Shown here: positions 55,827-63,888 of the stretch, piece by piece | Position numbering within the stretch: position 1 is the stretch's first letter | How the letters are laid out: every line of letters starts with the position of its first letter | From: Pseudodonghicola xiamenensis DSM 18339 | GTDB lineage: Bacteria; Pseudomonadota; Alphaproteobacteria; Rhodobacterales; Rhodobacteraceae | Assembly: GCF_000429365.1 (NCBI RefSeq) | Contig: NZ_AUBS01000014.1 | Coordinates: 41,610 to 105,609, forward strand | Length of the DNA: 64,000 nucleotides | Direction of reading: 5' to 3' | Program-made: the position numbers and the translations under genes | Notes under the pieces: model-generated | The model's input: only the letters and a program-made list of their open reading frames with translations | Database searches by the model: none | Told to the model about the DNA's origin: nothing

Positions 55827-56774
55827 ATGATGCTGGGAAAGAACGCCGGCGGACTGTTCTGGATGTTTCGTTATCTCGAACGTGCCGAAAATATCGCCCG
55901 CCTGCTGGAAGCCGGCTGGTACATCGCGCTGACCCACGCCAAGGACGACGGATCGAACGAGTGGGAATCGATTTTGATCACGGCGGGAATGAATGCCGCC
56001 TTTCTTGAGAAATACGAAAGCTATGATGCGCACAGCGTGATCAACTTTCTGCTGCGCGAGCGGTCCAACCCCTCAAGCGTGATGAGCGCGATCGAGGCGG
56101 CGCGCTCGAACGCGCGCATGGTGCGCACCGCCTTGTCGGGCGAGGTCTGGGAGGCGGTCAACGAATGCTGGATGGAGCTGAAGGCAATCCTGGCCCGGCC
56201 GGTGACGGAACGCAATCTGCATGAAACCCTGACGTTGGTGCGCAACCGGACCTCGGTGGTGCGGGGCGCGTTGCATGGCACCATGTTGCGGAATGATATC
56301 TACGCCTTCGCGCGGCTTGGCACTTTCATCGAACGGGCCGACAACACGGCGCGGATCCTGGATGTGAAATATTACGTGCTGCTGCCCTCGGCCTCGTTCG
56401 TCGGCTCAAGCATGGATAACGTCCAGTGGGAGGTTGTCCTGCGGTCGGTTTCGGCCGAGCGGTCCTATCACTGGCTGAACGGTGGCGATGTCACGCCGCA
56501 GGGAATTGGGGAATTCCTGATCCTCGACAAGCGGGTGCCGCGATCCCTGGCGTTCTGCTATCTGAAGATCGGTCAGTACCTTGATCTTCTGGAAGAGGAA
56601 TACGGTGTGCGGCAGGACAGTCAGGTTCTGGCGCATAGCGTTTGCGCGCGGCTGGACAAGGCGACGGTGGAAACGATCTTTGACGAGGGGCTGCATGAGT
56701 TTCTGAGCGCATTGATCGCTGATACCGGATCGCTTGCGCATCAACTTGAAACCGATTTCCGGTTTTACGGATAA
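55827..56774 (+). CDS. alpha-E domain-containing protein
   Basis: 315-residue alpha-helical protein (alpha-E family, COG2307), always found with the circularly permuted ATP-grasp protein. It opens MLGKNAGGLFWMFRYLERAE NI-type sequence and keeps the second ERADN motif in GTFIERADNTARILDVKYY. Three bases separate it from the preceding stop. No catalytic role is known to me; a partner or scaffold for the ATP-grasp enzyme is plausible. Confidence 0.9.
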   Translation: MMLGKNAGGLFWMFRYLERAENIARLLEAGWYIALTHAKDDGSNEWESILITAGMNAAFLEKYESYDAHSVINFLLRERSNPSSVMSAIEAARSNARMVRTALSGEVWEAVNECWMELKAILARPVTERNLHETLTLVRNRTSVVRGALHGTMLRNDIYAFARLGTFIERADNTARILDVKYYVLLPSASFVGSSMDNVQWEVVLRSVSAERSYHWLNGGDVTPQGIGEFLILDKRVPRSLAFCYLKIGQYLDLLEEEYGVRQDSQVLAHSVCARLDKATVETIFDEGLHEFLSALIADTGSLAHQLETDFRFYG

Positions 56775-56779
56775 AAGAC

Positions 56780-57586
56780 ATGCGGCTGAATATTTCCCAC
56801 AAGACCACCTATGAATTCGAATTGCCGGTCTACTATGCGCTGCAGCAGCTCAGGCTGACACCGCTGAGTTCTGAAGGACAGCGGGTCATTGACTGGTCCT
56901 CTTCCATCTCTGGTGGCAGAAAAGAACTGCAATTCGAGGATCAGTTCGGCAATTTGACCGAGCTTGTCACGATCGAGCCTGGTGTGTCCCGAGTCGAGAT
57001 CCTCACCGAAGGGGTGGTCGAGATCGAAGACCGAAACGGGGTGATCGGGGCCCATCGCGGGTTCGCACCGCTGTGGCTGTTCAAGGATAACGCTGGGCTG
57101 ACGGCGAACGGGCCACAGCTGCGCCAGCTTGCCGGCCGTATCCGGGCGGAGTTCAAGGAGCTGGGCGGGATCGAGCCGCTGCATGCGTTGATGGCCGAGA
57201 TTGCCGGGGCGGTGGACTATGAAACCGGCCATACCGACAGCACCACCACCGCCGAGGCGGCGCTGACCGCCGGGCGCGGGGTCTGCCAGGATCATGCCCA
57301 TATCATGATCGCGGTGGCCCGGCTTCTGGGATATCCGGCGCGCTATGTCAGCGGCTATCTGCTGCTTGATGCGGTGGTGGATCAGGACGCTGCCCACGCC
57401 TGGGCCGAGATCTGGACCGAAGGGCTGGGCTGGGTCGGCTTCGATGTGTCGAACGGAATCTGTCCCGATGCCCGATATGTCCGGGGGGCGACCGGTCGAG
57501 ATTATCGCGATGCCGCCCCGGTGCATGGTTTGCGGCAGGGGGCGGGGGAGGAGACGCTGCATGTCTCCTTGCAAGTTCAGCAATAG
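56780..57586 (+). CDS. transglutaminase-like family protein
   Basis: 268-residue protein with an N-terminal bacterial transglutaminase-like domain (LNISHKTTYEFELPVYYALQ split, residues 3-25) and the catalytic core: Cys169 in GRGVCQDHAH, His207 in AAHAWAEIW and Asp222 in GFDVSNG, a complete triad. Such enzymes can act as peptidases or amide transferases. It lies five bases after the alpha-E gene and before the Anbu gene. In this cluster it may cut or transfer the peptide-like product of the ATP-grasp protein; that is inference. Confidence 0.91.
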   Translation: MRLNISHKTTYEFELPVYYALQQLRLTPLSSEGQRVIDWSSSISGGRKELQFEDQFGNLTELVTIEPGVSRVEILTEGVVEIEDRNGVIGAHRGFAPLWLFKDNAGLTANGPQLRQLAGRIRAEFKELGGIEPLHALMAEIAGAVDYETGHTDSTTTAEAALTAGRGVCQDHAHIMIAVARLLGYPARYVSGYLLLDAVVDQDAAHAWAEIWTEGLGWVGFDVSNGICPDARYVRGATGRDYRDAAPVHGLRQGAGEETLHVSLQVQQ

Positions 57587-57625
57587 GCTGGTTGATAGGC
57601 GCGGTCGCGAAAGAGGTGCCGTCAT

Positions 57626-58372
57626 ATGACCTATTGTGTGGGACTCATGCTGAACCGGGGGCTGGTGTTCATATCGGACACCCGCACCAATTCGGGTGTC
57701 GACAATATCTCTACCTTCCGGAAGATGTTCACCTGGGAGGTGCCGGGAGACCGGTCGATCACCCTGATGACGGCAGGCAATCTGGCCACGACGCAATCGG
57801 TGGTCAGCCTGCTGGAAGAACGCAGCAAGGAACCGGCGGCGCGTCAGCCCGGTATCCTCGAAGCCAAGTCGATGTTCCAGGTCGCCACCTTTGTCGGCAA
57901 TACGCTGAAAGAGGTGATCGCCACCCATGCCGAAGCTGGCCAGCGTGCCGATGCGGCGTTCAATGCGACGATCATTCTGGGTGGGCAGGTCGCCGGGGGA
58001 GAGCCGCGGTTGTTCCTGATCTATCCGGAGGGGAATTTCATCGAGGCCAGCTTTGATACCCCCTATTTCCAGATCGGGGAAACCAAGTATGGCCGTCCGA
58101 TCCTGGTGCGCGCCTATAATCCCGAGATGACCTTTGAAGAGGCGATCAAGCTTCTGCTGGTGTCGTTCGATTCGACCATCAAGGCCAATCTTTCGGTCAG
58201 CCTGCCGTTGGACGTGCATGTCTATGAACGCGACAGCCTGCGGACGGGGCAGCTGTTTCGGATTCAGCAGAACGATCCCTATTTCGAAGAGATTTCGAAC
58301 GGCTGGGGCATCGCCTTGCGCGATGCCTTCGGCCAATTGCCGGACTTCAGTTTTCCCGACGATGCGGAGTGA
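57626..58372 (+). CDS. Anbu (proteasome-homologous peptidase)
   Basis: 248-residue N-terminal nucleophile hydrolase related to HslV and the proteasome beta subunit, called Anbu. After removal of Met, Thr is the expected nucleophile (MTYCVG). Asp18 in SDTRTNSG and Lys33 in FRKMF match the Asp17 and Lys33 of the proteasome (numbers here count the Met). The glycine-rich LMTAGNLATTQS is also conserved. The cluster order ATP-grasp / alpha-E / transglutaminase / Anbu is the known Anbu operon. The substrate is not known. Confidence 0.92.
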   Translation: MTYCVGLMLNRGLVFISDTRTNSGVDNISTFRKMFTWEVPGDRSITLMTAGNLATTQSVVSLLEERSKEPAARQPGILEAKSMFQVATFVGNTLKEVIATHAEAGQRADAAFNATIILGGQVAGGEPRLFLIYPEGNFIEASFDTPYFQIGETKYGRPILVRAYNPEMTFEEAIKLLLVSFDSTIKANLSVSLPLDVHVYERDSLRTGQLFRIQQNDPYFEEISNGWGIALRDAFGQLPDFSFPDDAE

Positions 58373-58438
58373 AGCGGGCTGATCTGTCGCGGGGACGGGG
58401 GAATTGCCTCGGGCGCGCAAAGCGGGCAGAGTGGCGCC

Positions 58439-58798
58439 ATGAAAGCCCTTGGTTCCCTTCGACTGTTCGGTGTCCTGCTGGTGATGGTCCTGACCATTGC
58501 GACGGGGGCCCTGGGCTTCGCTCATCGCCTTCCTTCGGCTGATCAGCAGGCTTTGGACGCTTATGTTCTGGCTGGAGGCAACCCCGCGGATATCTGCGGC
58601 GGGGCAGGGGGGAACCGGGACGATCATCATTGTCCTGCCTGTTCCCTGACCGGTGCCGTGGTGCCTCCCGATCCGGTGGGCTTGGTCCATCGCGCGGAAT
58701 ATCATTACATCGCCCAGATCATCACTCCGCGCGAAAACCGCGCAGTGCGCGCGGTTCTTGATCCGGCGCTGGGGCTGCGGGCGCCTCCGCTGGCCTGA
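58439..58798 (+). CDS. small exported Cys/His-containing protein (DUF2946-like)
   Basis: 119-residue protein with an N-terminal hydrophobic segment (LFGVLLVMVLTIATGALGF) likely to be a signal sequence or anchor. Its mature part has ICGGAGG and HHCPACSL, Cys/His arrangements like the DUF2946 family, and ends LRAPPLA. Metal handling would fit the cysteines and histidines but nothing here shows it. It follows Anbu after a 66-base gap and is followed by a strong terminator. Confidence 0.6.
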   Translation: MKALGSLRLFGVLLVMVLTIATGALGFAHRLPSADQQALDAYVLAGGNPADICGGAGGNRDDHHCPACSLTGAVVPPDPVGLVHRAEYHYIAQIITPRENRAVRAVLDPALGLRAPPLA

Positions 58799-59120
58799 TT
58801 TCGCCTGTCGTTCGATTCGCCTCGCGGTTCCGCACGCGGCGAGGCCGATCAATCTTTCAGCTTCTCGGACTTTCAGATTATCTGAGCTGCCCCGCTTCGG
58901 TGTCGGGGTGGCGTCTTCCGAGTTCACGGCGTCGTGGAGAGACGTCCCTTTCTTCGCGGCCCGTGTCCGGTCAGATCGTTCTGCGTGTGAGGTCTGGCCG
59001 ACTTTCCCGCCGGGTGGCGACCCGGCGGGCTTTTTTTATAGGGGTCGAGTGTTCCGAAATCTGAACGATTTCAGAGCTCGGTTGAGGGGCTGAAACCGGC
59101 GTTATTGGCGTGATGTAAAT
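58799..59120 (+). other. 322-base gap containing a terminator
   Basis: No gene is supported. It contains a strong terminator at 59006-59037 and an imperfect hairpin around 58820-58850 (CCTCGC ... GCGAGG). A small RNA ending at the terminator is possible but I see no promoter that I would defend. Confidence 0.5.
59006..59037 (+). terminator. strong intrinsic terminator
   Basis: CCCGCCGGGT (59006-59015) and ACCCGGCGGG (59020-59029) form a perfect ten-base-pair stem with a GGCG loop, then C and seven T. It terminates plus-strand transcription from the small exported protein, and possibly the Anbu operon. Confidence 0.9.
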
Positions 59121-59669
59121 TCACTGCCGAGAGAGCTGCGCGCCGCTGTCGTCTGTTTCGGGGATCGAGATTTCCTTCGAAATGCGATCGAGGTCGTTTG
59201 TCAGGCTGTCGATTTCATCCATCGGGATGTTGCGTAGTTTCCGAGATGTTTCCTCGCGGTGCAGGGCAAGCGCCGTTTGAAAGATCTCCAGCCCCTCTTT
59301 GGTGATCGAGGCGCGAAATGATCTGCGATCCCCGGGTGCAATGGACTTGGCAACATAGCCGTCCTTTTGCAGTCGCGCGATCAGCCCCGAGACATTGCCG
59401 TTGGTCACCTTGAGCTTGGCGGAGAGCTCGGACATGGAAAGACCGTCGCGAAATCGGTAAAGCTGCGCAAGGGCGTCGAATTTCGCAACGCTCAGTCCTG
59501 CACCAGCCATCAGCGCGGTGTTCAGGTCATCGAAGATCCGCCGGCGCAGCCTGAGAACCTGAAACCAGAACCGGGCCTCGGCCATCTCACGCTCGGTCAT
59601 AGGCGTCTCTCCCTCAGCGAAGATGTCCTGCCGGTTATCGTCGGTCAGAGGGAGAGAGGGCTGGCTCAT
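59121..59669 (-). CDS. MarR-family transcriptional regulator
   Basis: 182-residue winged-helix regulator. The recognition region is GLSMSELSAKLKVTNGNVSG, then LIARLQKDGYV and the wing PGDRRSFRASITKEGLEIF. The N-terminal 25 residues and acidic C-terminal tail are extra to the core. Its codons are less GC-rich than most genes here, and it is next to an AT-rich gap, unlike the neighbourhood. Target genes are not obvious; the adjacent FAD-linked dehydrogenase is a candidate. Confidence 0.88.
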   Translation of the reverse strand: MSQPSLPLTDDNRQDIFAEGETPMTEREMAEARFWFQVLRLRRRIFDDLNTALMAGAGLSVAKFDALAQLYRFRDGLSMSELSAKLKVTNGNVSGLIARLQKDGYVAKSIAPGDRRSFRASITKEGLEIFQTALALHREETSRKLRNIPMDEIDSLTNDLDRISKEISIPETDDSGAQLSRQ

Positions 59670-59781
59670 ATGAAATTCCCGTATTTTATTCGGTTTATTT
59701 TTCAGTGTTTTAATTTGATTCTGTTTTGTTTCGAATATTGTTCTGAATTGTGCGTGATTGAAGTGCTTCCGGATATGTTGT

Positions 59782-59804
59782 TTTCATATAGTTGTCTTAT
59801 GAAA
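59782..59804 (+). promoter_or_regulatory. inverted repeat in the AT-rich gap (candidate operator)
   Basis: TTTCATA (59782-59788) and TATGAAA (59798-59804) are perfect arms separated by nine bases, 113 bases upstream of the MarR start codon. MarR proteins often bind similar arrangements and autoregulate, so this is a candidate site. Confidence 0.35.
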
Positions 59805-59991
59805 TTTTATTGTCACCTTTGATGGTGTGACGGGTCAAGCAATAAGAATTTCTTTCCGCTTTCGACGTGCGGATAAAGATATCAATTTTCCTCGGCCGTC
59901 GAGCAAGCGGTGAGGCCCCCGTCGGCACAAGGATATGACGCCGGTATCGGGGGCAGGCTGTCGTGGGAATTCAGTTCGAATTGGCCACAGT

Positions 59992-60033
59992 CGCTGGACC
60001 CGCTCGACCGAAGGGGCGGGAGTGGGTCCAGCG
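59992..60033 (+). repeat. inverted repeat with ten-base arms
   Basis: CGCTGGACCC (59992-60001) and GGGTCCAGCG (60024-60033) are perfect inverted arms around 22 bases. It lies 32 bases beyond the stop of the minus-strand dehydrogenase gene and may be a terminator-like hairpin, although no T-run is present. Confidence 0.5.
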
Positions 60034-60064
60034 CAGGCTGGTTTTGATCGTTAGTTTGGGGGGC

Positions 60065-61414
60065 TCAGATCACCTTGCCCGGATTCAGCAATCCCTTGGG
60101 GTCAAGCGCTGTCTTGATCGCTCGCATCGTGGCGATTTCGGCCTCGCTGCGCGAATAGGGCAGCCAGTCGCGCTTGTAGGTGCCGATGCCATGCTCGGCC
60201 GAGACCGATCCGTTGCGCGCCCGCACATGGCCATAGGCGATGCGGCAGATCCGCTCCGGCAGCGACGGATCGGTTGAAGGCAGATCGAGTGTCAGGTGCA
60301 GGTTACCGTCGCCGACATGGCCGTAAATATAGATGATGATGCCGGGCACCGCGGCCCTGAGCTCGGCGGCGCAGGCACTGGCAAAGGCCTCCATGTCGCC
60401 GACAGCCAGGCTGATGTCGAGATTGTAGAGATTGACGATAGGCCGGATCGTGGCGCCGAATTCGCGCAGGCTCCAGAACCGGCGGGCATCGGTGAGGGAT
60501 TGCGCCACCAGCGCGTCCTGCACATAGCCCTCCTCCAGCGCCGCCTCGAGCGTTTCCATCAGTCCGGTGCCCTCGGCCTCGATGATCACGGTGAATGGGG
60601 GCACCTCGGGGAACAGGCCCTCACCGCCGCCGAAGACGAAGAAATCGCTCCACATCACCTCGAAGGCCGAGATCACCAGGTCGCGGCGGGCGCGTTCCAA
60701 GAGGCGGATCACCGCATCGAAACTGTCCAGCGCGCAAAGCGCGGTCTCGACGGCGCGGGGCAGCGGTTTCAGGGCCAGCACCGCCCGGGTCACTACCGCC
60801 AGCGTGCCTTCCGATCCGGCGATCAACTGACCCAGGGCATAACCGCTGTTGTCCTTGGTGACCTTTGACAGGTGCGACAGCACGGTACCATCGGCCAGCA
60901 CCGCCTCGATCCCCAGAAGGTGCTGGCGGGTCATCCCCTGGCGGATCACCCGCAGTCCGCCGGCATTGGTGGAAATGACCCCGCCCACCTGGCATGATCC
61001 GCGCGCACCAAGGTCGATCGGCAGCAGGAGTCCCGCCTCTTCTGCAGCACGTTGGGCGGTTTCCAGCACGGTGCCGGCGCGCACCGTCATGGTGCCGGCG
61101 ATGGGGTCGATCTCGTCAACGCCGCTCAGCCGCGACAGCGACAGCGCCACTTCTCCGGGCTTGACGTTGGCGCCGCCGGCCAGCCCGGTCATGCCGCCCT
61201 GAGGCACCACCGGCTGGTTGTGGCAATGGCAGATTGCCAGCGCCTGCGATACCTGAGCCGTGCTCTCGGGGCGCAGCAACGCGATCGGCAGTTCATCCGT
61301 GGTGAGCTCGGCCGTCTTGTCCGACAGTTTCGCGACCTCTGCCATCTCGGGGCCGGTCAGGCAGCCTCCCGGCCCCAGAGCGGCCTGCAATTCCCTGATC
61401 AGATCGGCTGTCAT
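60065..61414 (-). CDS. FAD-linked oxidase (D-2-hydroxyacid dehydrogenase, GlcD-like)
   Basis: 449-residue member of the vanillyl-alcohol oxidase/GlcD family. The PCMH FAD-binding domain has PVVPQGGMTGLAGGAN and LLLPIDLGARGSCQVGGVIS with NAGG. The C-terminal domain has YIYGHVGDGNLHLTLD and SAEHGIGTYKRDWL, which in D-2-hydroxyglutarate and D-lactate dehydrogenases bind metal and substrate. It starts at ATG 61414. The substrate could be D-lactate, glycolate or D-2-hydroxyglutarate. It has no clear operon partner. Confidence 0.9.
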   Translation of the reverse strand: MTADLIRELQAALGPGGCLTGPEMAEVAKLSDKTAELTTDELPIALLRPESTAQVSQALAICHCHNQPVVPQGGMTGLAGGANVKPGEVALSLSRLSGVDEIDPIAGTMTVRAGTVLETAQRAAEEAGLLLPIDLGARGSCQVGGVISTNAGGLRVIRQGMTRQHLLGIEAVLADGTVLSHLSKVTKDNSGYALGQLIAGSEGTLAVVTRAVLALKPLPRAVETALCALDSFDAVIRLLERARRDLVISAFEVMWSDFFVFGGGEGLFPEVPPFTVIIEAEGTGLMETLEAALEEGYVQDALVAQSLTDARRFWSLREFGATIRPIVNLYNLDISLAVGDMEAFASACAAELRAAVPGIIIYIYGHVGDGNLHLTLDLPSTDPSLPERICRIAYGHVRARNGSVSAEHGIGTYKRDWLPYSRSEAEIATMRAIKTALDPKGLLNPGKVI

Positions 61415-61704
61415 CTTCTGCCCCGCTTTATTTGACCTGCTTCAGGCATTCTCTGTTCCGCACGGCGGGTCAATCTCTTGATGTCGGAAACGGGGTCGTC
61501 AGCCCGGGACGGTCCATTGCTGCATAATCTCTGGTCGTGGCGCGCTGATTGGTCGGTCGTGTGCGCCTGCGGGAAATCGCTGCGCTCCGCATGTGGACTT
61601 GCCACATTTCGCAGAGATCCTCATACCTTATAGTTCCGGCGCCGCGTGCGCGGGTCTGACATATGGCTTCAAACAGATGGCGGTATCGCCGACGGAGAGA
61701 CCGG

Positions 61705-63342
61705 ATGCCCAATTCCGTGCCGACGCTCGCAGTGTTTCGAAATCGGACCTTCCGTATGCTGTGGATTGCCACGCTGGCATCGAATTTCGGCGGTCTGGTG
61801 CAATCTGTGGGCGCTGCCTGGATGATGACGACGCTGACGTCGTCACAGGCGATGGTGGCGCTGGTGCAATCTTCCGTCACCCTGCCGATCATGATCTTTT
61901 CCCTGACTGCGGGGGTCTTCGCCGACAATTACGACCGCCGCAAGATCATGCTCTGGGCCCAAAGCTTCATGTGCGTGGTATCGGTTGTCCTGGCCTTCAT
62001 GGCCTACGAAGGGTTGCTGTCGCCCTGGTCGTTGCTGTTCTTCACCTTCATGATCGGTTGCGGCACGGCGCTGCACACGCCCTCCTGGCAGGCCTCGGTC
62101 GGGGATATCGTCACCAAGGAGGAGTTGCCGGCGGCGGTTTCCGTGAACAGCATGGGGTTCAACATGATGCGCAGCGTCGGGCCAGCGGCCGGCGGCGCGA
62201 TCGTGGCCCTGGCCGGTGCGGCGGCCGCCTTCGCGGTGAATGCCTTCAGCTATATCGCCATCATCGCGGCGCTGTTCGGCTGGCAGCCGCAGCGGCCGCC
62301 CAGAACCTTGCCGCGCGAACCTTTCGGAAGCGCCTTTGCTGCCGGACTGCGTTATGTCGCGCTGTCCCCGAACCTGATCCGCATCATCCTGCGGGGGTGC
62401 CTGTTCGGGGTTTCAGCCGTCGCGGTGTTGGCGCTGTTGCCGCTGGTGGTGCGCGATCATCTTGCCGGAAATGCCTTGACCTATGGGGTGCTGCTGGGCT
62501 GTTTCGGCTTCGGTGCCGTCGGCGGGGCGCTGGCCAATGGTCGGTTGCGGGAGAGATTTCGTAACGAGACCATCACCCGCATGGGCTTTGCTGGATTCAT
62601 CGTCACCTTCGCCGTGCTGGCGCTCAGCCCTTCGGCGATGCTCAGCGGCGCCTCATTGCTGTTGGCTGGCTTTTGCTGGGTGATCTCGCTGTCGCTCTTC
62701 AATGTCACCATGCAGCTTTCCACGCCGCGCTGGGTGGTGGGGCGGGTGCTGGCGCTCTATCAGACCGGCACATTCGGAGGCATGGCCGCAGGAAGCTGGA
62801 TCTGGGGTGCGATTGCCGAACAGGCCGGGCTCGTAACCGCGCTCTTCGTCGCCTGCGGTGCCCTGTTCGCGGGCATCATCGTCGGACTGGTGGCGCCCTT
62901 GCCCGACTCGCATGATCTGAACCTCGATCCGCTGAACCGGTTCACCGAGCCGCCTTTGCAGTTGGATATCAAGCCGCGCAGCGGGCCGATCATGATCATG
63001 GTGGATTACGAGATCGACCAGAACGATGTTCCCAGGTTTCTCGAGCTGATGGGGCAGCGCCGCCGTGTCCGCATCCGGGATGGGGCGCAACAATGGGCGT
63101 TGCTTCGCGATCTGGAAAACCCCGATCTGTGGACCGAGTCCTATCACGTGCCCACCTGGGTCGAATATATCCGCCATAACGAACGCCGCACCCATGCCGA
63201 CGCTGGGGTCTTCGAACAGCTTCGCGCCCTGCATAAGGGAAGGGAGTCTCTGAGGGTTCATCGGATGATCGAACGCCAGACGGTGTCGCCCCGGGACGAT
63301 ATCCCCCGTCGTGCATCCTCGGCCTCTGCAGCACGAGGGTAG
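61705..63342 (+). CDS. MFS transporter, MFS_3/DUF894 type, with C-terminal soluble domain
   Basis: 545-residue protein. Residues 10-400 contain about twelve membrane segments, with motif A in DNYDRRKIMLW and the early FRNRTFRMLWIATLASNFGG. From about residue 425 a soluble domain follows (VDYEIDQNDVPRFLELMGQR, WVEYIRHNERRTHADAGVF), the ABM/monooxygenase-like tail of this family. EntS-like efflux is the nearest named role. The ATG at 61705 (after GGAGAG) is preferred to 61663. Its function is likely efflux; the substrate is not known. Confidence 0.88.
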   Translation: MPNSVPTLAVFRNRTFRMLWIATLASNFGGLVQSVGAAWMMTTLTSSQAMVALVQSSVTLPIMIFSLTAGVFADNYDRRKIMLWAQSFMCVVSVVLAFMAYEGLLSPWSLLFFTFMIGCGTALHTPSWQASVGDIVTKEELPAAVSVNSMGFNMMRSVGPAAGGAIVALAGAAAAFAVNAFSYIAIIAALFGWQPQRPPRTLPREPFGSAFAAGLRYVALSPNLIRIILRGCLFGVSAVAVLALLPLVVRDHLAGNALTYGVLLGCFGFGAVGGALANGRLRERFRNETITRMGFAGFIVTFAVLALSPSAMLSGASLLLAGFCWVISLSLFNVTMQLSTPRWVVGRVLALYQTGTFGGMAAGSWIWGAIAEQAGLVTALFVACGALFAGIIVGLVAPLPDSHDLNLDPLNRFTEPPLQLDIKPRSGPIMIMVDYEIDQNDVPRFLELMGQRRRVRIRDGAQQWALLRDLENPDLWTESYHVPTWVEYIRHNERRTHADAGVFEQLRALHKGRESLRVHRMIERQTVSPRDDIPRRASSASAARG

Positions 63343-63675
63343 AGCCGGCGCCGGCTGGGTGATCTGTCGGTTTGTCACGGCTGTTCGCTTCCACCTTCCG
63401 GAGATTCCTTCTGTTCTGTCGCTTTGACGTGTCTGTCGGGTGATTCAGGTGGGGGTGGGATTCTGGTGATTTTGTGGTGGGATTCTTGGGTTTTGTGGGT
63501 ATGTCTGTGGATAAGGCTGTGGGGGATTGTTGGAGGGGCGGGGCGAGTCGTTTTGGGGGAGGGATGAGGGAGTGATCCTGGTGGAGCGGGGGAGTTTTTT
63601 GATTTTCTATCCTGTTGAATACAAAGGGATTTTCGATAAAGTTCGGGTTGCGTGACAAAAACTTCAAAAAAGGGG

Positions 63676-63704
63676 TTGCGGGGTTTGTGTGTTATCCGTA
63701 AAAG
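63676..63704 (+). promoter_or_regulatory. rRNA operon promoter
   Basis: TTGCGG (63676-63681), 17 bases and TAAAAG (63699-63704), preceded by an A-rich stretch (ACAAAAACTTCAAAAAAGG) that could be an UP element. Followed by a GC-rich leader. Fits rrn promoters in the family as I recall them. Confidence 0.6.
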
Positions 63705-63875
63705 CCCCTTCACCGGCGGCGCTGAGGCGCTACGGGGCGCCACGGAGGCGGACGGAACGGAAGGCGGCGGAGCTGCTGGAGGGACCCGAAGTCGAGGTGG
63801 TGGACGGAAATTCAGAGGAATGATCGGGCGGGCGCGCCGAAAGATAGGGCGCACTGGTCTGGTTTTTGTCTCTAC

Positions 63876-63888
63876 GCTCTTTGAAAAC
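63876..63888 (+). promoter_or_regulatory. boxA-like antitermination element in rRNA leader
   Basis: CGCTCTTTGAAAA resembles the boxA consensus (TGCTCTTTAACA) bound by NusB/NusE, about 170 bases downstream of the -10. Its presence supports reading this as a pre-16S leader. Confidence 0.6.

Larger units (their letters stand above)
59670..60064 (+). other. 395-base gap, AT-rich in its left half
   Basis: No gene is supported. From about 59670 to 59830 the sequence is roughly 30 percent GC by eye, against about 65 percent nearby. It contains an inverted repeat at 59782-59804 and, in the GC-rich right part, a long-armed inverted repeat at 59992-60033. It holds the promoter of the MarR gene on the minus strand. 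Confidence 0.55.

Noticed and set aside
56765..58927. 720-codon open frame on the minus strand opposite the transglutaminase and Anbu genes
   Set aside because: Antisense to genes with intact catalytic residues; composition is typical of a shadow frame.
63506..63514. DnaA box TGTGGATAA as sign of a replication origin
   Set aside because: Only one exact match was seen, with no box cluster, no AT-rich unwinding element next to it and no dnaA, parAB or gid genes nearby.
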